From positions 1 through 64,000 of the forward strand of contig JASJCA010000001.1 of assembly GCA_030066215.1 (NCBI GenBank): a stretch of 64,000 nt of DNA. The letters run 5' to 3'. Source of the DNA: Rhodobacter sp. GTDB taxonomy: Bacteria; Pseudomonadota; Alphaproteobacteria; Rhodobacterales; Rhodobacteraceae. The first letter of the stretch is position 1, and each line of letters begins with the position of its first letter. Under the pieces are notes generated by a model. It did not search any database and had not been told where the DNA came from. It saw only the letters and a list, made by a program, of their open reading frames with translations. Below are positions 19,257 through 29,288 of the stretch, piece by piece. Position numbers and translations under genes: made by a program.

Positions 19257-19841
19257 ATGGTGCGACGGAATGCGCTGAAAAAACACGCTGCAGGTGCGAA
19301 AAAAGCGGCGGGACTCGCGCGGGTTTTGCCGGACGCGGGGCAGTGGCGGACATGCGGTGTTTGCGACAGTTGGTGGCAGGTCCGGACACGCGACGATCCA
19401 GGCCAAGACCCGGTGGCAATCGCGGGGGCGATCTCAGGCATTCCGGGCATCCGGTCATCTTCGGCCTTTGGTTTGCGATTACCGAGGCGGAATTTGACGA
19501 TCCCCGCGCGCCATCGAGCGTTGACCCCGCTCGGCCAGAGCCGCGCCATCGCCGACCCGCGGGGTGGCGAGCTGACCTCTCTTCGGCAGCGCTTTATGGC
19601 TGTCGAGTCCGTGGGGCATCACGCGATGCGCTGGTGTAGACCAATCGCCGCCCCTGCCGGGCGGGTCGGCGATGGCGCGGCGGCGCTGCGCGCCTTGATT
19701 CCGCGCCGGAGGGCGGGTCTCCACGGCTGCTTCAGACCATCGCCCGCGTCTCGCGGAAAAACACCCCGCCTAAACCGGCTTCACCCCGGGCTGACCGATC
19801 CCTTCAAGCACGCGCAGGGGTTTGCGCACCGCCTCCGGTAG
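19257..19841 (+). CDS. Questionable basic protein with a perfect Shine-Dalgarno, running into repeat A
   Basis: The ATG at 19257 follows AGGAGG with 6-base spacing, the best ribosome-binding site in the area, and a TATATT hexamer precedes it. The first about 65 residues are basic and partly structured: [19 protein letters not shown], then [12 protein letters not shown]. After about residue 94 the frame passes through the dispersed repeat (19539-19722) and into the 3' end of the methyltransferase gene, where it cannot be genuine. I read this as either a real small gene whose 3' end has been replaced by the repeat, or chance. No family is recognised. Confidence 0.25.
   Translation: MVRRNALKKHAAGAKKAAGLARVLPDAGQWRTCGVCDSWWQVRTRDDPGQDPVAIAGAISGIPGIRSSSAFGLRLPRRNLTIPARHRALTPLGQSRAIADPRGGELTSLRQRFMAVESVGHHAMRWCRPIAAPAGRVGDGAAALRALIPRRRAGLHGCFRPSPASRGKTPRLNRLHPGLTDPFKHAQGFAHRLR
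19539..19722. repeat. Dispersed 3'-flank structured element, copy A
   Basis: The outer arms are perfect inverted repeats of 21 bp at 19540-19560 and 19661-19681. The middle holds the conserved CTTTATGG and GTCGAGTCCGT words. A second hairpin, GGCGC-TGC-GCGCC, follows the right arm, and then CTTGATTCCGCGCC. It lies 3' of the minus-strand methyltransferase gene (the right arm is 89 bp from its stop) and upstream of the atp operon. It shares arms with copy D. Confidence 0.85.
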
Positions 19842-20513
19842 ACCCTTGGGCCTAGCATAGACCTGCTTGCTAGCCTCGACCAGCAGCACCCCGCCGGCCC
19901 AGGCGGTGCTGAGCTTGCGGCCGGTCTTCTCCCAAAACGGCCCGGTCTTGACCCAAAAACGCCGGTCCGACGGCGGCTGGAACAGCGCCGCCACATGGCG
20001 CTCCGGCACAAAGGCGTGGCGCTTCAGCTGCGCCTCCAATTGCCCCAGCGAATAGGGCCGGCCGAACCCGAACGGTGTCTTGTCGCGGCGCGCCCACAGC
20101 CCGCCGCGGTTCGGCACGACGAACAGAACGCGACCATTGGCAGCCAGCACCCGTTGGCATTCCTCCAACAGCTTCGAGGGGTTCTCGCTGGTCTCGAGCC
20201 CATGCAGCAGCAAGAGCTTGTCCGCCTGCCCGGTCTGCAGCGGCCAGAGCGTCTCTTCGCACAAGACAGAGGTGTTCGGCGCCCCCGGCGGCCAGGGCAT
20301 CACGCCCTGCGGGCCGGGCATCAGCCCCACGACCCGGGTCGCCTTGTCGAGATAGGGCCGCAGGATCGGCGCAGCGAACCCAAAGCCCACCACCGTCTGC
20401 CCGGCCGCAGTCGGCCAAAGCCGCACCACCTGGTCCCGGATCGCCTTTTGCGCCGCGCGCCCCAGCCGGGTGCGGTAGTAGAAGTTGCGCAGGTCCAGAA
20501 CGTCCAGGTGCAT
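19770..20513 (-). CDS. Class I SAM-dependent methyltransferase (type 11-like)
   Basis: A 247-residue protein with a methyltransferase-like layout. The motif I region is unusual ([16 protein letters not shown] instead of a glycine-rich GxGxG), a [19 protein letters not shown] block acts as motif III/IV, and [21 protein letters not shown] matches the post-motif strand. The C-terminus is basic. The start MHLDVLDLR at 20513 is preferred over 20537. The substrate is unknown. It is divergent from gloB, a pairing I recall from related genomes. Confidence 0.75.
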   Translation of the reverse strand: MHLDVLDLRNFYYRTRLGRAAQKAIRDQVVRLWPTAAGQTVVGFGFAAPILRPYLDKATRVVGLMPGPQGVMPWPPGAPNTSVLCEETLWPLQTGQADKLLLLHGLETSENPSKLLEECQRVLAANGRVLFVVPNRGGLWARRDKTPFGFGRPYSLGQLEAQLKRHAFVPERHVAALFQPPSDRRFWVKTGPFWEKTGRKLSTAWAGGVLLVEASKQVYARPKGLPEAVRKPLRVLEGIGQPGVKPV

Positions 20514-20588
20514 TGCGGCGCGGGCCCAGATCGGCAAAGCTCTGGCCGACCATACCCAAGACGCCCACCCAAACCACGAGGAAACGCC

Positions 20589-21350
20589 ATGCCCCTAGAG
20601 ATCGTCACCGTGCCGTGCCTCAGCGACAACTACGCGTTTCTGGTCCACGATGCCGCCAGCGGCGCCACGGCACTGGTCGACGCGCCAGAGGCGGCGCCGA
20701 TCCAGGCGGAACTCGACCGCCGCGGCTGGCGGCTCAGCCAGATCCTGATCACCCACCACCACGGCGACCACATCGCCGGGATCGACGCGCTGCGCTCGGG
20801 CGCCACTGTGATCGGCAACGCCGCCGACGCCGCCCGGCTGCCGCCGCTCGATCACGCCGTCGGCGACGGCGACAGCTTCGACGTCGCCGGCCACGCCGTA
20901 CATGTCATGGACGTCTCGGGCCACACAATCGGCCATCTGGCCTTCCACATCCCCGACGCGGGCGCCGTCTTTACCGCCGACAGCCTGATGGCGCTCGGCT
21001 GCGGGCGGCTGTTCGAAGGCAGCGCCACGCAGATGTGGGCGAGCCTGTCGAAGCTGGCGGCGCTGCCAGACGACACACTGGTCTGCTCTGGCCACGAATA
21101 CACCGCCGCCAATGCCCGCTTCGCGCTGACCATCGAGCCAGGCAATCCCGATCTGCAGGCCCGCGCGAAAGCCACCGAGGCCGCCAACGCCGCGGGCCGG
21201 CCGACGGTCCCGTCGACGCTCGCCGACGAGAAGGCCACCAATCCGTTTCTGCGCGCCGCCTTGCCCGAAGTGAAAGCCGCCATAGATATGACAGGCGCGG
21301 CTGACGTGGACGTCTTTGCCGAGATCCGACGCCGCAAGGACACGTTCTGA
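20589..21350 (+). CDS. gloB: Hydroxyacylglutathione hydrolase (glyoxalase II)
   Basis: A 253-residue metallo-beta-lactamase-fold enzyme hydrolysing S-lactoylglutathione in methylglyoxal detoxification. The metal motif [11 protein letters not shown] is at about residues 54-64, [12 protein letters not shown] supplies a further histidine, the bridging aspartate is in [13 protein letters not shown], and [15 protein letters not shown] carries the last histidine. The C-terminal glutathione-binding region ends in RRRKDTF. Full length. Confidence 0.96.
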   Translation: MPLEIVTVPCLSDNYAFLVHDAASGATALVDAPEAAPIQAELDRRGWRLSQILITHHHGDHIAGIDALRSGATVIGNAADAARLPPLDHAVGDGDSFDVAGHAVHVMDVSGHTIGHLAFHIPDAGAVFTADSLMALGCGRLFEGSATQMWASLSKLAALPDDTLVCSGHEYTAANARFALTIEPGNPDLQARAKATEAANAAGRPTVPSTLADEKATNPFLRAALPEVKAAIDMTGAADVDVFAEIRRRKDTF

Positions 21351-21441
21351 CCCCGGGCGCCGCCCCTCGCGCCCCAGCGTTGCCAAACTGCCCATTTTCC
21401 GGTCGCCGCCCGACAATGTGACCGGGATCGCAAAGAAAAAC

Positions 21442-21474
21442 CTTGAAGCCCGGAAAAGAAAACCGAACTTTAAG
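21442..21474 (+). promoter_or_regulatory. Possible heat-shock-type promoter of clpA
   Basis: A CTTGAA -35-like hexamer (21442-21447) precedes an A-rich spacer and ACCGAACTTTA about 17 bp later. CTTGAA resembles the alphaproteobacterial RpoH -35, and clpA is a plausible heat-shock gene, but the -10 match is weak. Confidence 0.25.
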
Positions 21475-21539
21475 GTTAAGAGGTCACGGTTGGTACGGGG
21501 CCCGCCGCCCCCTCCGACCCAAGGTAAGGAGCACGTCAC

Positions 21540-23861
21540 GTGCCGTCATTCTCCAATACACTCGAGCAAGCGATCCATTCCGCTTTGGCCCTGGCCAATG
21601 CGCGCCGTCACGAACTCGCCACGTTGGAACACCTGCTCTTGGCGCTGATCGACGAACCCGACGCGGCCAAGGTCATGCAGGCCTGCAGCGTCGATCTCGA
21701 TGCGCTGCGCAAGACGCTCGTGGAGTTCATCGATGACGATCTGAACACGCTGGTGACCGATGTCGATGGGTCCGAAGCCGTGCCGACGGCCGCCTTCCAG
21801 CGCGTCATCCAGCGCGCCGCAATCCATGTGCAAAGCTCGGGCCGCACCGAGGTCACCGGCGCCAACGTTCTGGTCGCGATCTTCGCCGAGCGTGAATCCA
21901 ACGCCGCCTATTTCCTGCAGGAACAGGACATGACCCGCTACGACGCGGTGAACTTCATCGCCCACGGCGTCGCCAAGGATCCCTCGTATGGCGAGACCCG
22001 ACCGGTGCAGGGTGCCAGCGACCTGGAGGAAGAAGCGCAGAGCGCCGAAGAGGACGGCAAGGGCGAGTCGGCGCTGGCGAAGTACTGCGTCGATCTCAAC
22101 GCCAAGTCACGTAAGGGCGATGTCGACCCGCTAATCGGCCGCGATCTGGAGGTCGAGCGTTGCGTTCAGGTGCTGTGCCGTCGGCGCAAGAACAACCCGC
22201 TTCTCGTCGGCGACCCCGGTGTCGGCAAGACCGCCATCGCGGAAGGCCTGGCGCATAAGATCGTCGGCGGCGAAACCCCCGACGTGCTGCAGGGCGCCAC
22301 GATCTACGCGCTCGACATGGGCGCGCTGTTGGCCGGCACCCGCTATCGCGGCGATTTCGAGGAGCGGCTGAAGGCCGTTGTGGCCGAGCTCGAGGATCAC
22401 CCAGACGCGATCCTCTTCATCGACGAGATTCACACCGTGATCGGCGCCGGCGCCACCTCGGGCGGCGCGATGGACGCCTCGAACCTGCTGAAGCCGGCGC
22501 TGCAGGGCGGCAAGCTGCGCTGCATGGGGTCGACCACCTACAAGGAATTCCGCCAGCATTTCGAGAAGGACCGCGCGCTTTCCCGCCGGTTCCAGAAGAT
22601 CGACGTGACGGAGCCCACCGTCGATGACACGGTTAAGATCCTCAAGGGCCTCAAGCCCTATTTCGAGGAGCATCACGAGATCAAGTACACCTCGGACGCG
22701 ATCAAGTCGGCGGTCGAGCTGTCGGCCCGCTACATCCACGACCGCAAGCTGCCCGACAAGGCCATCGACGTGATCGACGAGGCCGGCGCGGCCCAGCATC
22801 TGGTGGTGGAATCGAAACGCCGTAAGACCATCGGCGCGAAGGAAATCGAGGCGGTGGTAGCCAAGATTGCCCGCATCCCGCCAAAGAACGTCTCGAAAGA
22901 CGACGCCGAGGTTCTGAAGGACCTAGAGGCGACGCTTAAGCGCGTCGTCTTTGGCCAGGACCCGGCGATCGAAGCGCTGGCCTCGGCGATCAAACTCGCC
23001 CGCGCCGGTTTGCGCGAGCCGGAAAAGCCCATCGGCAACTATCTCTTCGCCGGCCCGACCGGCGTCGGCAAGACCGAGGTGGCCAAACAGCTCGCCGATT
23101 CGCTGGGGGTCGAGCTGCTGCGCTTTGACATGTCGGAGTACATGGAGAAACACGCCGTCAGCCGTCTGATCGGCGCGCCCCCGGGCTATGTCGGCTTCGA
23201 CCAGGGCGGCATGCTGACCGACGGCGTCGACCAGCATCCGCATTGCGTGCTGCTGCTGGACGAGATCGAGAAGGCGCATCCGGACGTCTACAACATCCTC
23301 TTGCAGGTGATGGACCACGGCAAACTGACCGACCACAACGGCCGGCAGGTGGATTTCCGCAACGTGATCCTGATCATGACCACCAATGCCGGCGCGCAGG
23401 AGCAAGCCAAGGAAGCCATCGGCTTCGGCCGCGACCGGCGCGAGGGCGAGGATATGGCGGCGATCGAAAAGATGTTCACGCCGGAATTCCGCAACCGCCT
23501 GGATGCGGTGATCAGCTTCTCGCCGCTGCCGATGGAGGTGATCCTGCAGGTCGTCGAGAAGTTCGTCCTGCAGCTCGAGGCGCAGTTGATGGATCGCAAT
23601 GTCACCATCGAGCTCACGCGGCCGGCTGCGGAATGGCTCGCCGACAAGGGCTATGACGACAAAATGGGCGCGCGCCCGCTGGGCCGGGTGATCCAGGAGA
23701 ACATCAAAAAGCCGCTCGCCGAAGAGCTGCTGTTCGGCAAATTGGCCAAGGGCGGCATCGTCAAGGTTGGTATCAAGGACGGCGCGCTCGATCTGCGGAT
23801 CGAAGAGGCTCAGGCCCCGCGTCTGCCTTCGAAGAAGCCGCCGCTCTTGACCGCCGACTGA
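21540..23861 (+). CDS. clpA: ATP-dependent Clp protease ATP-binding subunit ClpA
   Basis: A 773-residue AAA+ unfoldase feeding substrates to ClpP. The N-domain (residues 1-145) holds two Clp repeats beginning [12 protein letters not shown] and [15 protein letters not shown]1 has Walker A GDPGVGKT (about 222-229), and D2 has GPTGVGKT (about 503-510) and the ClpP-docking loop EAIGFGRD. It starts with GTG preceded by AAGGAG at 9-base spacing. No middle coiled coil is present, so it is ClpA and not ClpB. clpS is not adjacent in this window. Confidence 0.97.
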   Translation: MPSFSNTLEQAIHSALALANARRHELATLEHLLLALIDEPDAAKVMQACSVDLDALRKTLVEFIDDDLNTLVTDVDGSEAVPTAAFQRVIQRAAIHVQSSGRTEVTGANVLVAIFAERESNAAYFLQEQDMTRYDAVNFIAHGVAKDPSYGETRPVQGASDLEEEAQSAEEDGKGESALAKYCVDLNAKSRKGDVDPLIGRDLEVERCVQVLCRRRKNNPLLVGDPGVGKTAIAEGLAHKIVGGETPDVLQGATIYALDMGALLAGTRYRGDFEERLKAVVAELEDHPDAILFIDEIHTVIGAGATSGGAMDASNLLKPALQGGKLRCMGSTTYKEFRQHFEKDRALSRRFQKIDVTEPTVDDTVKILKGLKPYFEEHHEIKYTSDAIKSAVELSARYIHDRKLPDKAIDVIDEAGAAQHLVVESKRRKTIGAKEIEAVVAKIARIPPKNVSKDDAEVLKDLEATLKRVVFGQDPAIEALASAIKLARAGLREPEKPIGNYLFAGPTGVGKTEVAKQLADSLGVELLRFDMSEYMEKHAVSRLIGAPPGYVGFDQGGMLTDGVDQHPHCVLLLDEIEKAHPDVYNILLQVMDHGKLTDHNGRQVDFRNVILIMTTNAGAQEQAKEAIGFGRDRREGEDMAAIEKMFTPEFRNRLDAVISFSPLPMEVILQVVEKFVLQLEAQLMDRNVTIELTRPAAEWLADKGYDDKMGARPLGRVIQENIKKPLAEELLFGKLAKGGIVKVGIKDGALDLRIEEAQAPRLPSKKPPLLTAD

Positions 23862-23869
23862 TCGCGGGT

Positions 23870-24934
23870 GTGCCGCGGTCTGTTGCCGAAAACGGATTGC
23901 AACCCGGCCTGATACAGCGTTTGCGCAGCGAGCGCTTTCGGGTCGGGTCACAAGTTGCGTTGGTTGTGGCCGTCCTGCCGGTTGCCATCATGCTGGTTCT
24001 GGGCGCGTCCATGGCCGCGGCGGACGCGCCAAAACTCTCGTTCCCCGTCGACTGTGCGCTTGGTGAGACCTGTTACATCCAAAACTACGTCGACCGAGAT
24101 CCCTCGCCCGGCTACGCCGATTTCGGCTGCGGCGCGCTGTCCTATGATGGCCACAAGGGCACCGACATCGCCCTGCGGAGTCGCGCAGCAATGGCCGCAG
24201 GAGTGGCGGTCTATGCCGCTGCGGCGGGCACCGTCCGCGGTACGCGAGACGGTATGGCCGACAAGGTCTACACCGCCGACGACGCCGAGGCGCTGGAGGG
24301 TCGGGACTGCGGCAATGGTCTGGTGATCGACCATGGGCAGGGCTGGCAGACCCAGTATTGCCACCTGAGGCGCGGCAGCCTCGCCGTGCAAAGCGGCGAC
24401 GCCGTCGCCGCAGGGGACCTGATCGGCCAGGTCGGCCTCTCCGGCCGCACCCAATTCCCGCATTTGCACATCTCGGTCCGCAAAGACGGTGAGCCCGTCG
24501 ATCCGTTCCAACCTGATGGCCGCACGGCTTGCAGCGACACGGGCGCGGCGCTCTGGGCTGACGACATCGCCTACAGCCCCGGCGGGATGATCGACGCCGG
24601 GTTTTCCCCCGCCTTGCCGGACTACGACGCCATCAAGGCGGGCACAGCAGCGTCGGCAGGCCTGCGGCGCGAAGCCGAGGCCCTGGTGATGTGGGTTTAT
24701 CTCTACGGCGGCAGAGAGGGCGACCGTATCGTTTTCGACGTCGATGGTCCCGACGGGCCGTTCCTGGATCAGACCACCGAGTTGACGAGAACCCAGGCCC
24801 AGTTGTTTCGTGCCGTGGGCCGCAAACGTAGGGCGCAGGATTGGACGGACGGCATCTACACCGGTACCGCCACGCTGATCCGCGGCACGGTCGAAATCGA
24901 CCGGATCTCCACCCAGGTCGTCGTGGCACGATAG
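23870..24934 (+). CDS. M23 family metallopeptidase, membrane-anchored or secreted
   Basis: A 354-residue protein with an N-terminal hydrophobic segment (about 26-50) ending in AAADAP, which may act as a signal peptide. The LytM/M23 peptidase core is intact: GHKGTDIALRS supplies the H-x3-D metal ligands, and the second motif is FPHLHISVR (HxH). A C-terminal domain of about 120 residues without known motifs (LVMWVYLYGGREGDRI) may bind cell wall. GTG is used as start, 8 bases after clpA, but the exact start is uncertain. The likely role is peptidoglycan cross-link cleavage in the periplasm. Confidence 0.85.
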   Translation: MPRSVAENGLQPGLIQRLRSERFRVGSQVALVVAVLPVAIMLVLGASMAAADAPKLSFPVDCALGETCYIQNYVDRDPSPGYADFGCGALSYDGHKGTDIALRSRAAMAAGVAVYAAAAGTVRGTRDGMADKVYTADDAEALEGRDCGNGLVIDHGQGWQTQYCHLRRGSLAVQSGDAVAAGDLIGQVGLSGRTQFPHLHISVRKDGEPVDPFQPDGRTACSDTGAALWADDIAYSPGGMIDAGFSPALPDYDAIKAGTAASAGLRREAEALVMWVYLYGGREGDRIVFDVDGPDGPFLDQTTELTRTQAQLFRAVGRKRRAQDWTDGIYTGTATLIRGTVEIDRISTQVVVAR

Positions 24935-24970
24935 CGCACAAGACCCAGATTAGACGCCGCAGACCGTGTT

Positions 24971-24990
24971 GCCCTGGTCGGGCTATTTTT
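24971..24990 (+). terminator. Intrinsic terminator after the M23 peptidase gene
   Basis: GCCC-TGGTC-GGGC followed by TATTTTT. The T-tract overlaps the last codons of the convergent MotB-like gene. Confidence 0.6.
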
Positions 24991-27900
24991 CGGTCAGCTT
25001 GAGTTCGATCCGCCGGTTCTGCGCCCGCGCCTCCGGCGACGGCGCACGGTTGATCGGCTGAAACTCACCGAACCCCGCCGCGGCCAACCGGTTCGGCGGG
25101 AAGCCCAGCTCAGCGATCATGAACTGCACCACCGACAGTGCCCGGCCCTGGCTCAGCTCCCAATTATCGGCATATTTGCCGCCGCTGACGATCGGCACGT
25201 CGTCGGTATGCCCGTCGACCCGCAGGACCCAGTCGATCTCTGGCGGGATCTCGCCGGCCACCTCGCCGAGGATCTCCACCACCCGCGCGATTTGCGCCCG
25301 GCCCTCGGGCGCCAGCGACACGTCCCCGATCGGAAACAGCACCTCTGAGGAGAACACGAACCGGTCGCCCTCGATCCGCACGCCCTCACGCCCGGCCAGA
25401 ACCTCGCGCAGCTGCCCGAAAAACTCCGAGCGGAACTGTTCCAGCTGTTTGGCCTTCTCCTCCAGCTCCAGCCGCAGCGCCTCTTCGGCATCCGCGCGCC
25501 GTTTTTCTTCCGCCGCGACCCGCGCCAGCGCGGTGTTCAGCTGCGAGCCGAGCGCGTTGATCTGCACCTGCCGGTCCGCCTCTTGTGCCACCGCGGTATC
25601 TAGAAGCGCCTGCAACGCGCCCAACTGCTGGCGCAGCGCCGCGACCTGCTGGTTCAGCACCTCGGTCTTGCGCAGCGCGTCGGCCGACTTCGCCTCTTCG
25701 TCGGACAGCGCCAGGTTCGCGACCTTGAGCAGCGCCTCGCGCTCCTCGGACCGTGTCAGCGCACGCTCGATTTCCAGCTCGGCCTGGGCCTTCGCCGCCA
25801 GCGCCGCGGCCAGCTGGTCCCGAAGCTCCTGCTCGCTACCCGCCGCCGAGGCCCGCAGCGCGTCGATCTGCGCCTGGGCGGCGACCAGCGCATCCTCAGC
25901 GGCGGTCTTGTCGGCCAAAGCCGCCATCAGCCGCTCGGTCAGGTCATCACCGGCGGCCCGCGCCGCGGCCAACAGCGTCAACGTCTCTTCCGCCTCGCGG
26001 CGCTTTTCCTCCAACGCCAGGGTCATCGCCGTCAGCTCGTCGTCGGCATCCTTCAGACGCGCGCGCAGCGCCTCTGCCGCCGCCGCATCCGCCAGCCGCC
26101 GCTCTTCCTCGGCCGTCAGTTGGGTTTCGACGCCGGCCAGCCGCTCGCGCAGCCGCTCCGCCGCCGCCTGCTCGGCCAGCCGCGCTGCCGCTTCGGCGTC
26201 CAGATCCTGCTGCAGCGCGGCCAGCCGTTGGCGCAACTCCTCGGCCGCCGCCCGCTCGGCCAGACGCGCGGCCTGTTCGTCGGTCAGCTCCTGCTCGGCG
26301 CCGGCGAGCCGCTGCCGCAGTTCCTCCAGCGCTGCCTGCTCGGCCAGACGCGCGGCATCGGTCTGGCTGACCTGATCGACCATACCTTCCAGGCTGCGGC
26401 GCATTTCCTCGGCCGCGGCCAGCTGGGCGAGCCGCTCGGCCTCGGTCTCGGACAGCGAGGTTTCGATATCGGCGAGCCGGGCTTGCAGCGAGGCCACCAC
26501 CGCGGCCTCGGCCAGCCGCGCCTCTTCCTCGGCGCTGAGCGAGGTTTCCAGCTCGGCCACCCGCAGCCGCAGCGCCTCTGCCGCCGCCGCCTCGGCAAGA
26601 CGCAGCTTTTCCTCTTCCGAGACCGCCGCCTGCGTCTCGGACAATTGCTTCTGCAGCGCGGCGATCACCGCCTGTTCGGCCAGCCGCGCGGCCTGTTCGT
26701 CGGACAATGCCGCGTCGATCTGGCCCAGCTCTGCACGCAGCGCCGCCGCCTCTTCCAAAGCTCGCGCCCGAACGTCCTCTTCACTCGACAAGCTCGCCTG
26801 CAGTTGCAACAGCCGCGCGGTTAGGTCGTCACGGTCCGCCACCGTCTGCGCCATCTCGATCTCGGCGGCCAGGCGTTCGGCCTCCAGATCGGACAGCGCG
26901 GCCTCGAGCCGCAGGATCGTCTCGCGCAGCGTCTCTGCCTCGGCCGCGCCCGCCGCGCTGCCGGCCTGGGCGGCTTCGACCTCTGCCACCGCCGCGGCAC
27001 GTGCGGCTTCGGTTTCGGCCAGCGAGGCCTCAAGCCGCAAGAGCCGCGCCTGCATCGATTCCTGCTCCAGCGTCGCCGCCAGCCGCGCCGCCTCCGCCGC
27101 GCCAAGCGACTCTTCGGTCGCCGCCAGCCGTGCGCGCAGATCGGCCAGCAGCGCCAGGTTGTCCCGCTTGACCGTCGCTTCCTCGGCCAGCGCCGCCTGC
27201 AGCGCCAGGATCTGGTCGCGCAAGGTGACGCCCTCGGCCCGCGCCGCGGTGACTGCCGCCGTCTCGTCGTCCAGCGCCGCCTGCAGCGCCGCCAGCCGGG
27301 TGTTCAGCGCCGCGTTGTCGGACTGCGCACCCTGCAGCTGCGCCAGCGCATCGGTCAGCGACGTCTCGCGTGCCGAGACCCGGTTGCGTAGATCGGCGAT
27401 CAGCGCCTGCAACGCGTCGCGTCGCGCCGCCGCCAGCCGCGCCGCCTCGGCGCCTTCATCGATCTCGTCGCGCGCCCGCGCCAGGGCAAGCTGCAGCGCC
27501 TCCTGTTCCGAGATCAGCACGGCATTGGCGCCGCGCAGCGCATCGAGATCCGCCGCCAGCGCCGTGCCCTCAGCCCGCGCCGCGTCGCGTTCGGCCAAAA
27601 GCGACGCCACCTGCGCCTCGAAGCTCGAAATCCGCGCTGCCTGGGCCGCCAACGCGTCGGCCTGATCGGCCGCCTCGGACTGCAGCGCGGCGATCAGCGC
27701 GGCCTGCGCCTCTTCGGTCTGGCGCGCCGTCTCCAGCGTCGCCGACAGCGCGCCGACCTGGCCTTCGAGCTCGAAGGCGCGCTGCTGTTCCAGCCCGAGC
27801 GCCTGGGCCAGGGCGTTCACCTCGGCGCTGAGCTCGTCGAGTTCGCTCTCCTGGCCCGAGATCGTCTCGCGCAAGACGAACTGCACCACCATGAAGATCG

Positions 27901-28003
27901 TCAGCACGAACATCAGCACCAGCAGCAGCCCGGTCATCGCATCGACGAAGCCGGGCCAGATGTTGCCCGACATCCGCTGCACCGATCTGCGGGTCAGCGC
28001 CAT
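24983..28003 (-). CDS. MotB/OmpA-like protein with a very long coiled coil
   Basis: A 1006-residue protein in three parts. An N-terminal membrane helix (about 18-45, FVDAMTGLLLVLMFVL) resembles the MotB/ExbD plug helix, with an aspartate just before it. About 800 residues of almost pure alanine/glutamate/leucine coiled coil follow and include a run of near-28-residue repeats (LAERAAAEELRQRLA, LAEQAAAERLRERLAG, LAEQAALEELRQRLAG). The C-terminal OmpA peptidoglycan-binding domain (about 885-1006) has DGHTDDVPI, SQGRALSVVQFM and QNRRIELKL. It starts 3 bases after the MotA-like gene. It probably ties a proton-driven inner-membrane motor to the cell wall across the periplasm. The true task is unknown. 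Confidence 0.85.
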   Translation of the reverse strand: MALTRRSVQRMSGNIWPGFVDAMTGLLLVLMFVLTIFMVVQFVLRETISGQESELDELSAEVNALAQALGLEQQRAFELEGQVGALSATLETARQTEEAQAALIAALQSEAADQADALAAQAARISSFEAQVASLLAERDAARAEGTALAADLDALRGANAVLISEQEALQLALARARDEIDEGAEAARLAAARRDALQALIADLRNRVSARETSLTDALAQLQGAQSDNAALNTRLAALQAALDDETAAVTAARAEGVTLRDQILALQAALAEEATVKRDNLALLADLRARLAATEESLGAAEAARLAATLEQESMQARLLRLEASLAETEAARAAAVAEVEAAQAGSAAGAAEAETLRETILRLEAALSDLEAERLAAEIEMAQTVADRDDLTARLLQLQASLSSEEDVRARALEEAAALRAELGQIDAALSDEQAARLAEQAVIAALQKQLSETQAAVSEEEKLRLAEAAAAEALRLRVAELETSLSAEEEARLAEAAVVASLQARLADIETSLSETEAERLAQLAAAEEMRRSLEGMVDQVSQTDAARLAEQAALEELRQRLAGAEQELTDEQAARLAERAAAEELRQRLAALQQDLDAEAAARLAEQAAAERLRERLAGVETQLTAEEERRLADAAAAEALRARLKDADDELTAMTLALEEKRREAEETLTLLAAARAAGDDLTERLMAALADKTAAEDALVAAQAQIDALRASAAGSEQELRDQLAAALAAKAQAELEIERALTRSEEREALLKVANLALSDEEAKSADALRKTEVLNQQVAALRQQLGALQALLDTAVAQEADRQVQINALGSQLNTALARVAAEEKRRADAEEALRLELEEKAKQLEQFRSEFFGQLREVLAGREGVRIEGDRFVFSSEVLFPIGDVSLAPEGRAQIARVVEILGEVAGEIPPEIDWVLRVDGHTDDVPIVSGGKYADNWELSQGRALSVVQFMIAELGFPPNRLAAAGFGEFQPINRAPSPEARAQNRRIELKLTEK

Positions 28004-28006
28004 GGT

Positions 28007-29206
28007 CTAACCTCTGCCGGCCGGGGTGCGCTCGCGCTCGCGTTCGCGGGCCAGGTGCCGCACCGCCTTGGTCAGCGCGGCGATGTCGCTGCGCAGGTTG
28101 ATGGTCGATTCCTGCCGCCCGGCGGACATCTCTTCGAGGATGCGCAAAAGCTGCACGTCGATCGACCGCAACCGCATCCGGCTTTCGGCGTCGACATGCC
28201 CGCCGGTCTGGTCAGATTGCGACTCCAGCACCTCGACCAGCCGCGCCTGGCTGTCGGCGATCCGGTCGAGCGCCTGGGCGCTGGCATCCTCGCGATCCAT
28301 CCGCGCGGCCATCTTCTCGATCGCATCGGCCAACTGCCCCAGCCGTTCGTCGACCATCGCCCGGCTGACATCGGACTGGGTATAGATCGCCTGGAGCGAT
28401 TCCATCTGCTCGGCCATGTGGTCCAGCACCGCGACAACCGCGTCCTGATCCGCCCCAGCCTCGCCGTCGCCCGAGGAAAAGCCCAGCCGGGTGATCGTCG
28501 ACAGCCATTCCTCGAGCTCGCGGTAGAACCGGTTCTGCCCGTGCCCGGCGAAAAGCTCCAACAGCCCCACCACCAGCGATCCCGCGAGCCCCAGAAGCGA
28601 CGAGGCAAAGGCCACGCCCATGCCGCCAAGCTGTGCCTCAAGCCCGGTCATCAGCCGGTTGAACACCGCCAGCCCCTCTTCGCCCTCCTGCGGCGCTAGC
28701 GACCGGATCGTATCGACCACCGCCGGCACGGTCGTGGCGAGGCCAAAGAACGTACCCAAAAGGCCCAGGAAAATCAGTAGGTTGACGATATAGCGGGTAA
28801 TGTCGCGCAATTCGTCGATCCGGGTGGCGACCGAATCGAGGATCGACCGCGCCGAGGGCGAGCTGATCTGCATCCGCGCGCCGCGCGACCGCAACAGCGC
28901 CGCCAGGGGCGCCAGAAGCCGCGGCGCCTTGGCGTATTGGTATTCCGGCCGGCCCTGGGCGAAGCCGAGGATCCAGTTCACCGACAGGACAAGCTGCACC
29001 AGCTGCCAGAAACAGGCGAAGACCCCGATCACGAAGACGAAGCCGATGAAGCCGTTGAGCCACGGGTTGGCCAGAAACACCGACTCGACCCGCGGATAGG
29101 CGATGTAGGCGCCGAAGCTCACCAGCACCAGCACGATCAGCATCAGGACGATCTGACGTACGGGCTGGGAAAAGAACGGCTCGGCCTCGCGATCCGGCTG
29201 GTCCAT
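28007..29206 (-). CDS. MotA/ExbB-like proton-channel protein
   Basis: A 399-residue membrane protein. It has two N-terminal helices (about 17-40 and 48-73), a cytoplasmic loop, and the MotA/TolQ/ExbB core with helices at about 137-160 (YIVNLLIFLGLLGTFFGLAT) and 193-220 (LEAQLGGMGVAFASSLLGLAGS). The C-terminal about 150 residues are cytoplasmic coiled coil rich in Arg/Glu. Together with the MotB-like protein downstream it should form a 5:2-type ion-driven motor. It is not a flagellar stator, because no flagellar genes are near and the partner differs strongly from MotB. Confidence 0.85.
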   Translation of the reverse strand: MDQPDREAEPFFSQPVRQIVLMLIVLVLVSFGAYIAYPRVESVFLANPWLNGFIGFVFVIGVFACFWQLVQLVLSVNWILGFAQGRPEYQYAKAPRLLAPLAALLRSRGARMQISSPSARSILDSVATRIDELRDITRYIVNLLIFLGLLGTFFGLATTVPAVVDTIRSLAPQEGEEGLAVFNRLMTGLEAQLGGMGVAFASSLLGLAGSLVVGLLELFAGHGQNRFYRELEEWLSTITRLGFSSGDGEAGADQDAVVAVLDHMAEQMESLQAIYTQSDVSRAMVDERLGQLADAIEKMAARMDREDASAQALDRIADSQARLVEVLESQSDQTGGHVDAESRMRLRSIDVQLLRILEEMSAGRQESTINLRSDIAALTKAVRHLARERERERTPAGRG

Positions 29207-29224
29207 TCGGGACGTGTCCTGACG

Positions 29225-29253
29225 CTAGTTGTTGTGGATAAGATACGGGCGAA
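29225..29253 (-). promoter_or_regulatory. Candidate promoter with DnaA-box-like spacer, MotA-like gene
   Basis: On the minus strand TTCGCC (29248-29253) and AACTAG (29225-29230) are 17 bp apart. The spacer contains TTATCCACA (29233-29241), a perfect DnaA-box consensus. The hexamers are weak and the leader would be short. Confidence 0.35.
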
Positions 29254-29288
29254 TGCTGCGGCTGCCAACACCCCCCGCGATTTCGGCT

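Noticed and set aside
19257-19538. A separate minus-strand gene opposite the Shine-Dalgarno-led ORF
   Set aside because: The minus-strand frame (19187-19549) would cross the atp promoter, has no ribosome-binding site and matches nothing known.
24983-28003. Tandem repeats in the coiled-coil gene as a sequencing or assembly artefact
   Set aside because: The 28-residue units differ from one another at many codons and the frame stays open through the OmpA domain.
24983-29206. A Zorya-type anti-phage system
   Set aside because: ZorA/ZorB resemble MotA/MotB, but no ZorC/ZorD/ZorE helicase or nuclease gene is adjacent. The neighbours are housekeeping genes (chaC, M23 peptidase).
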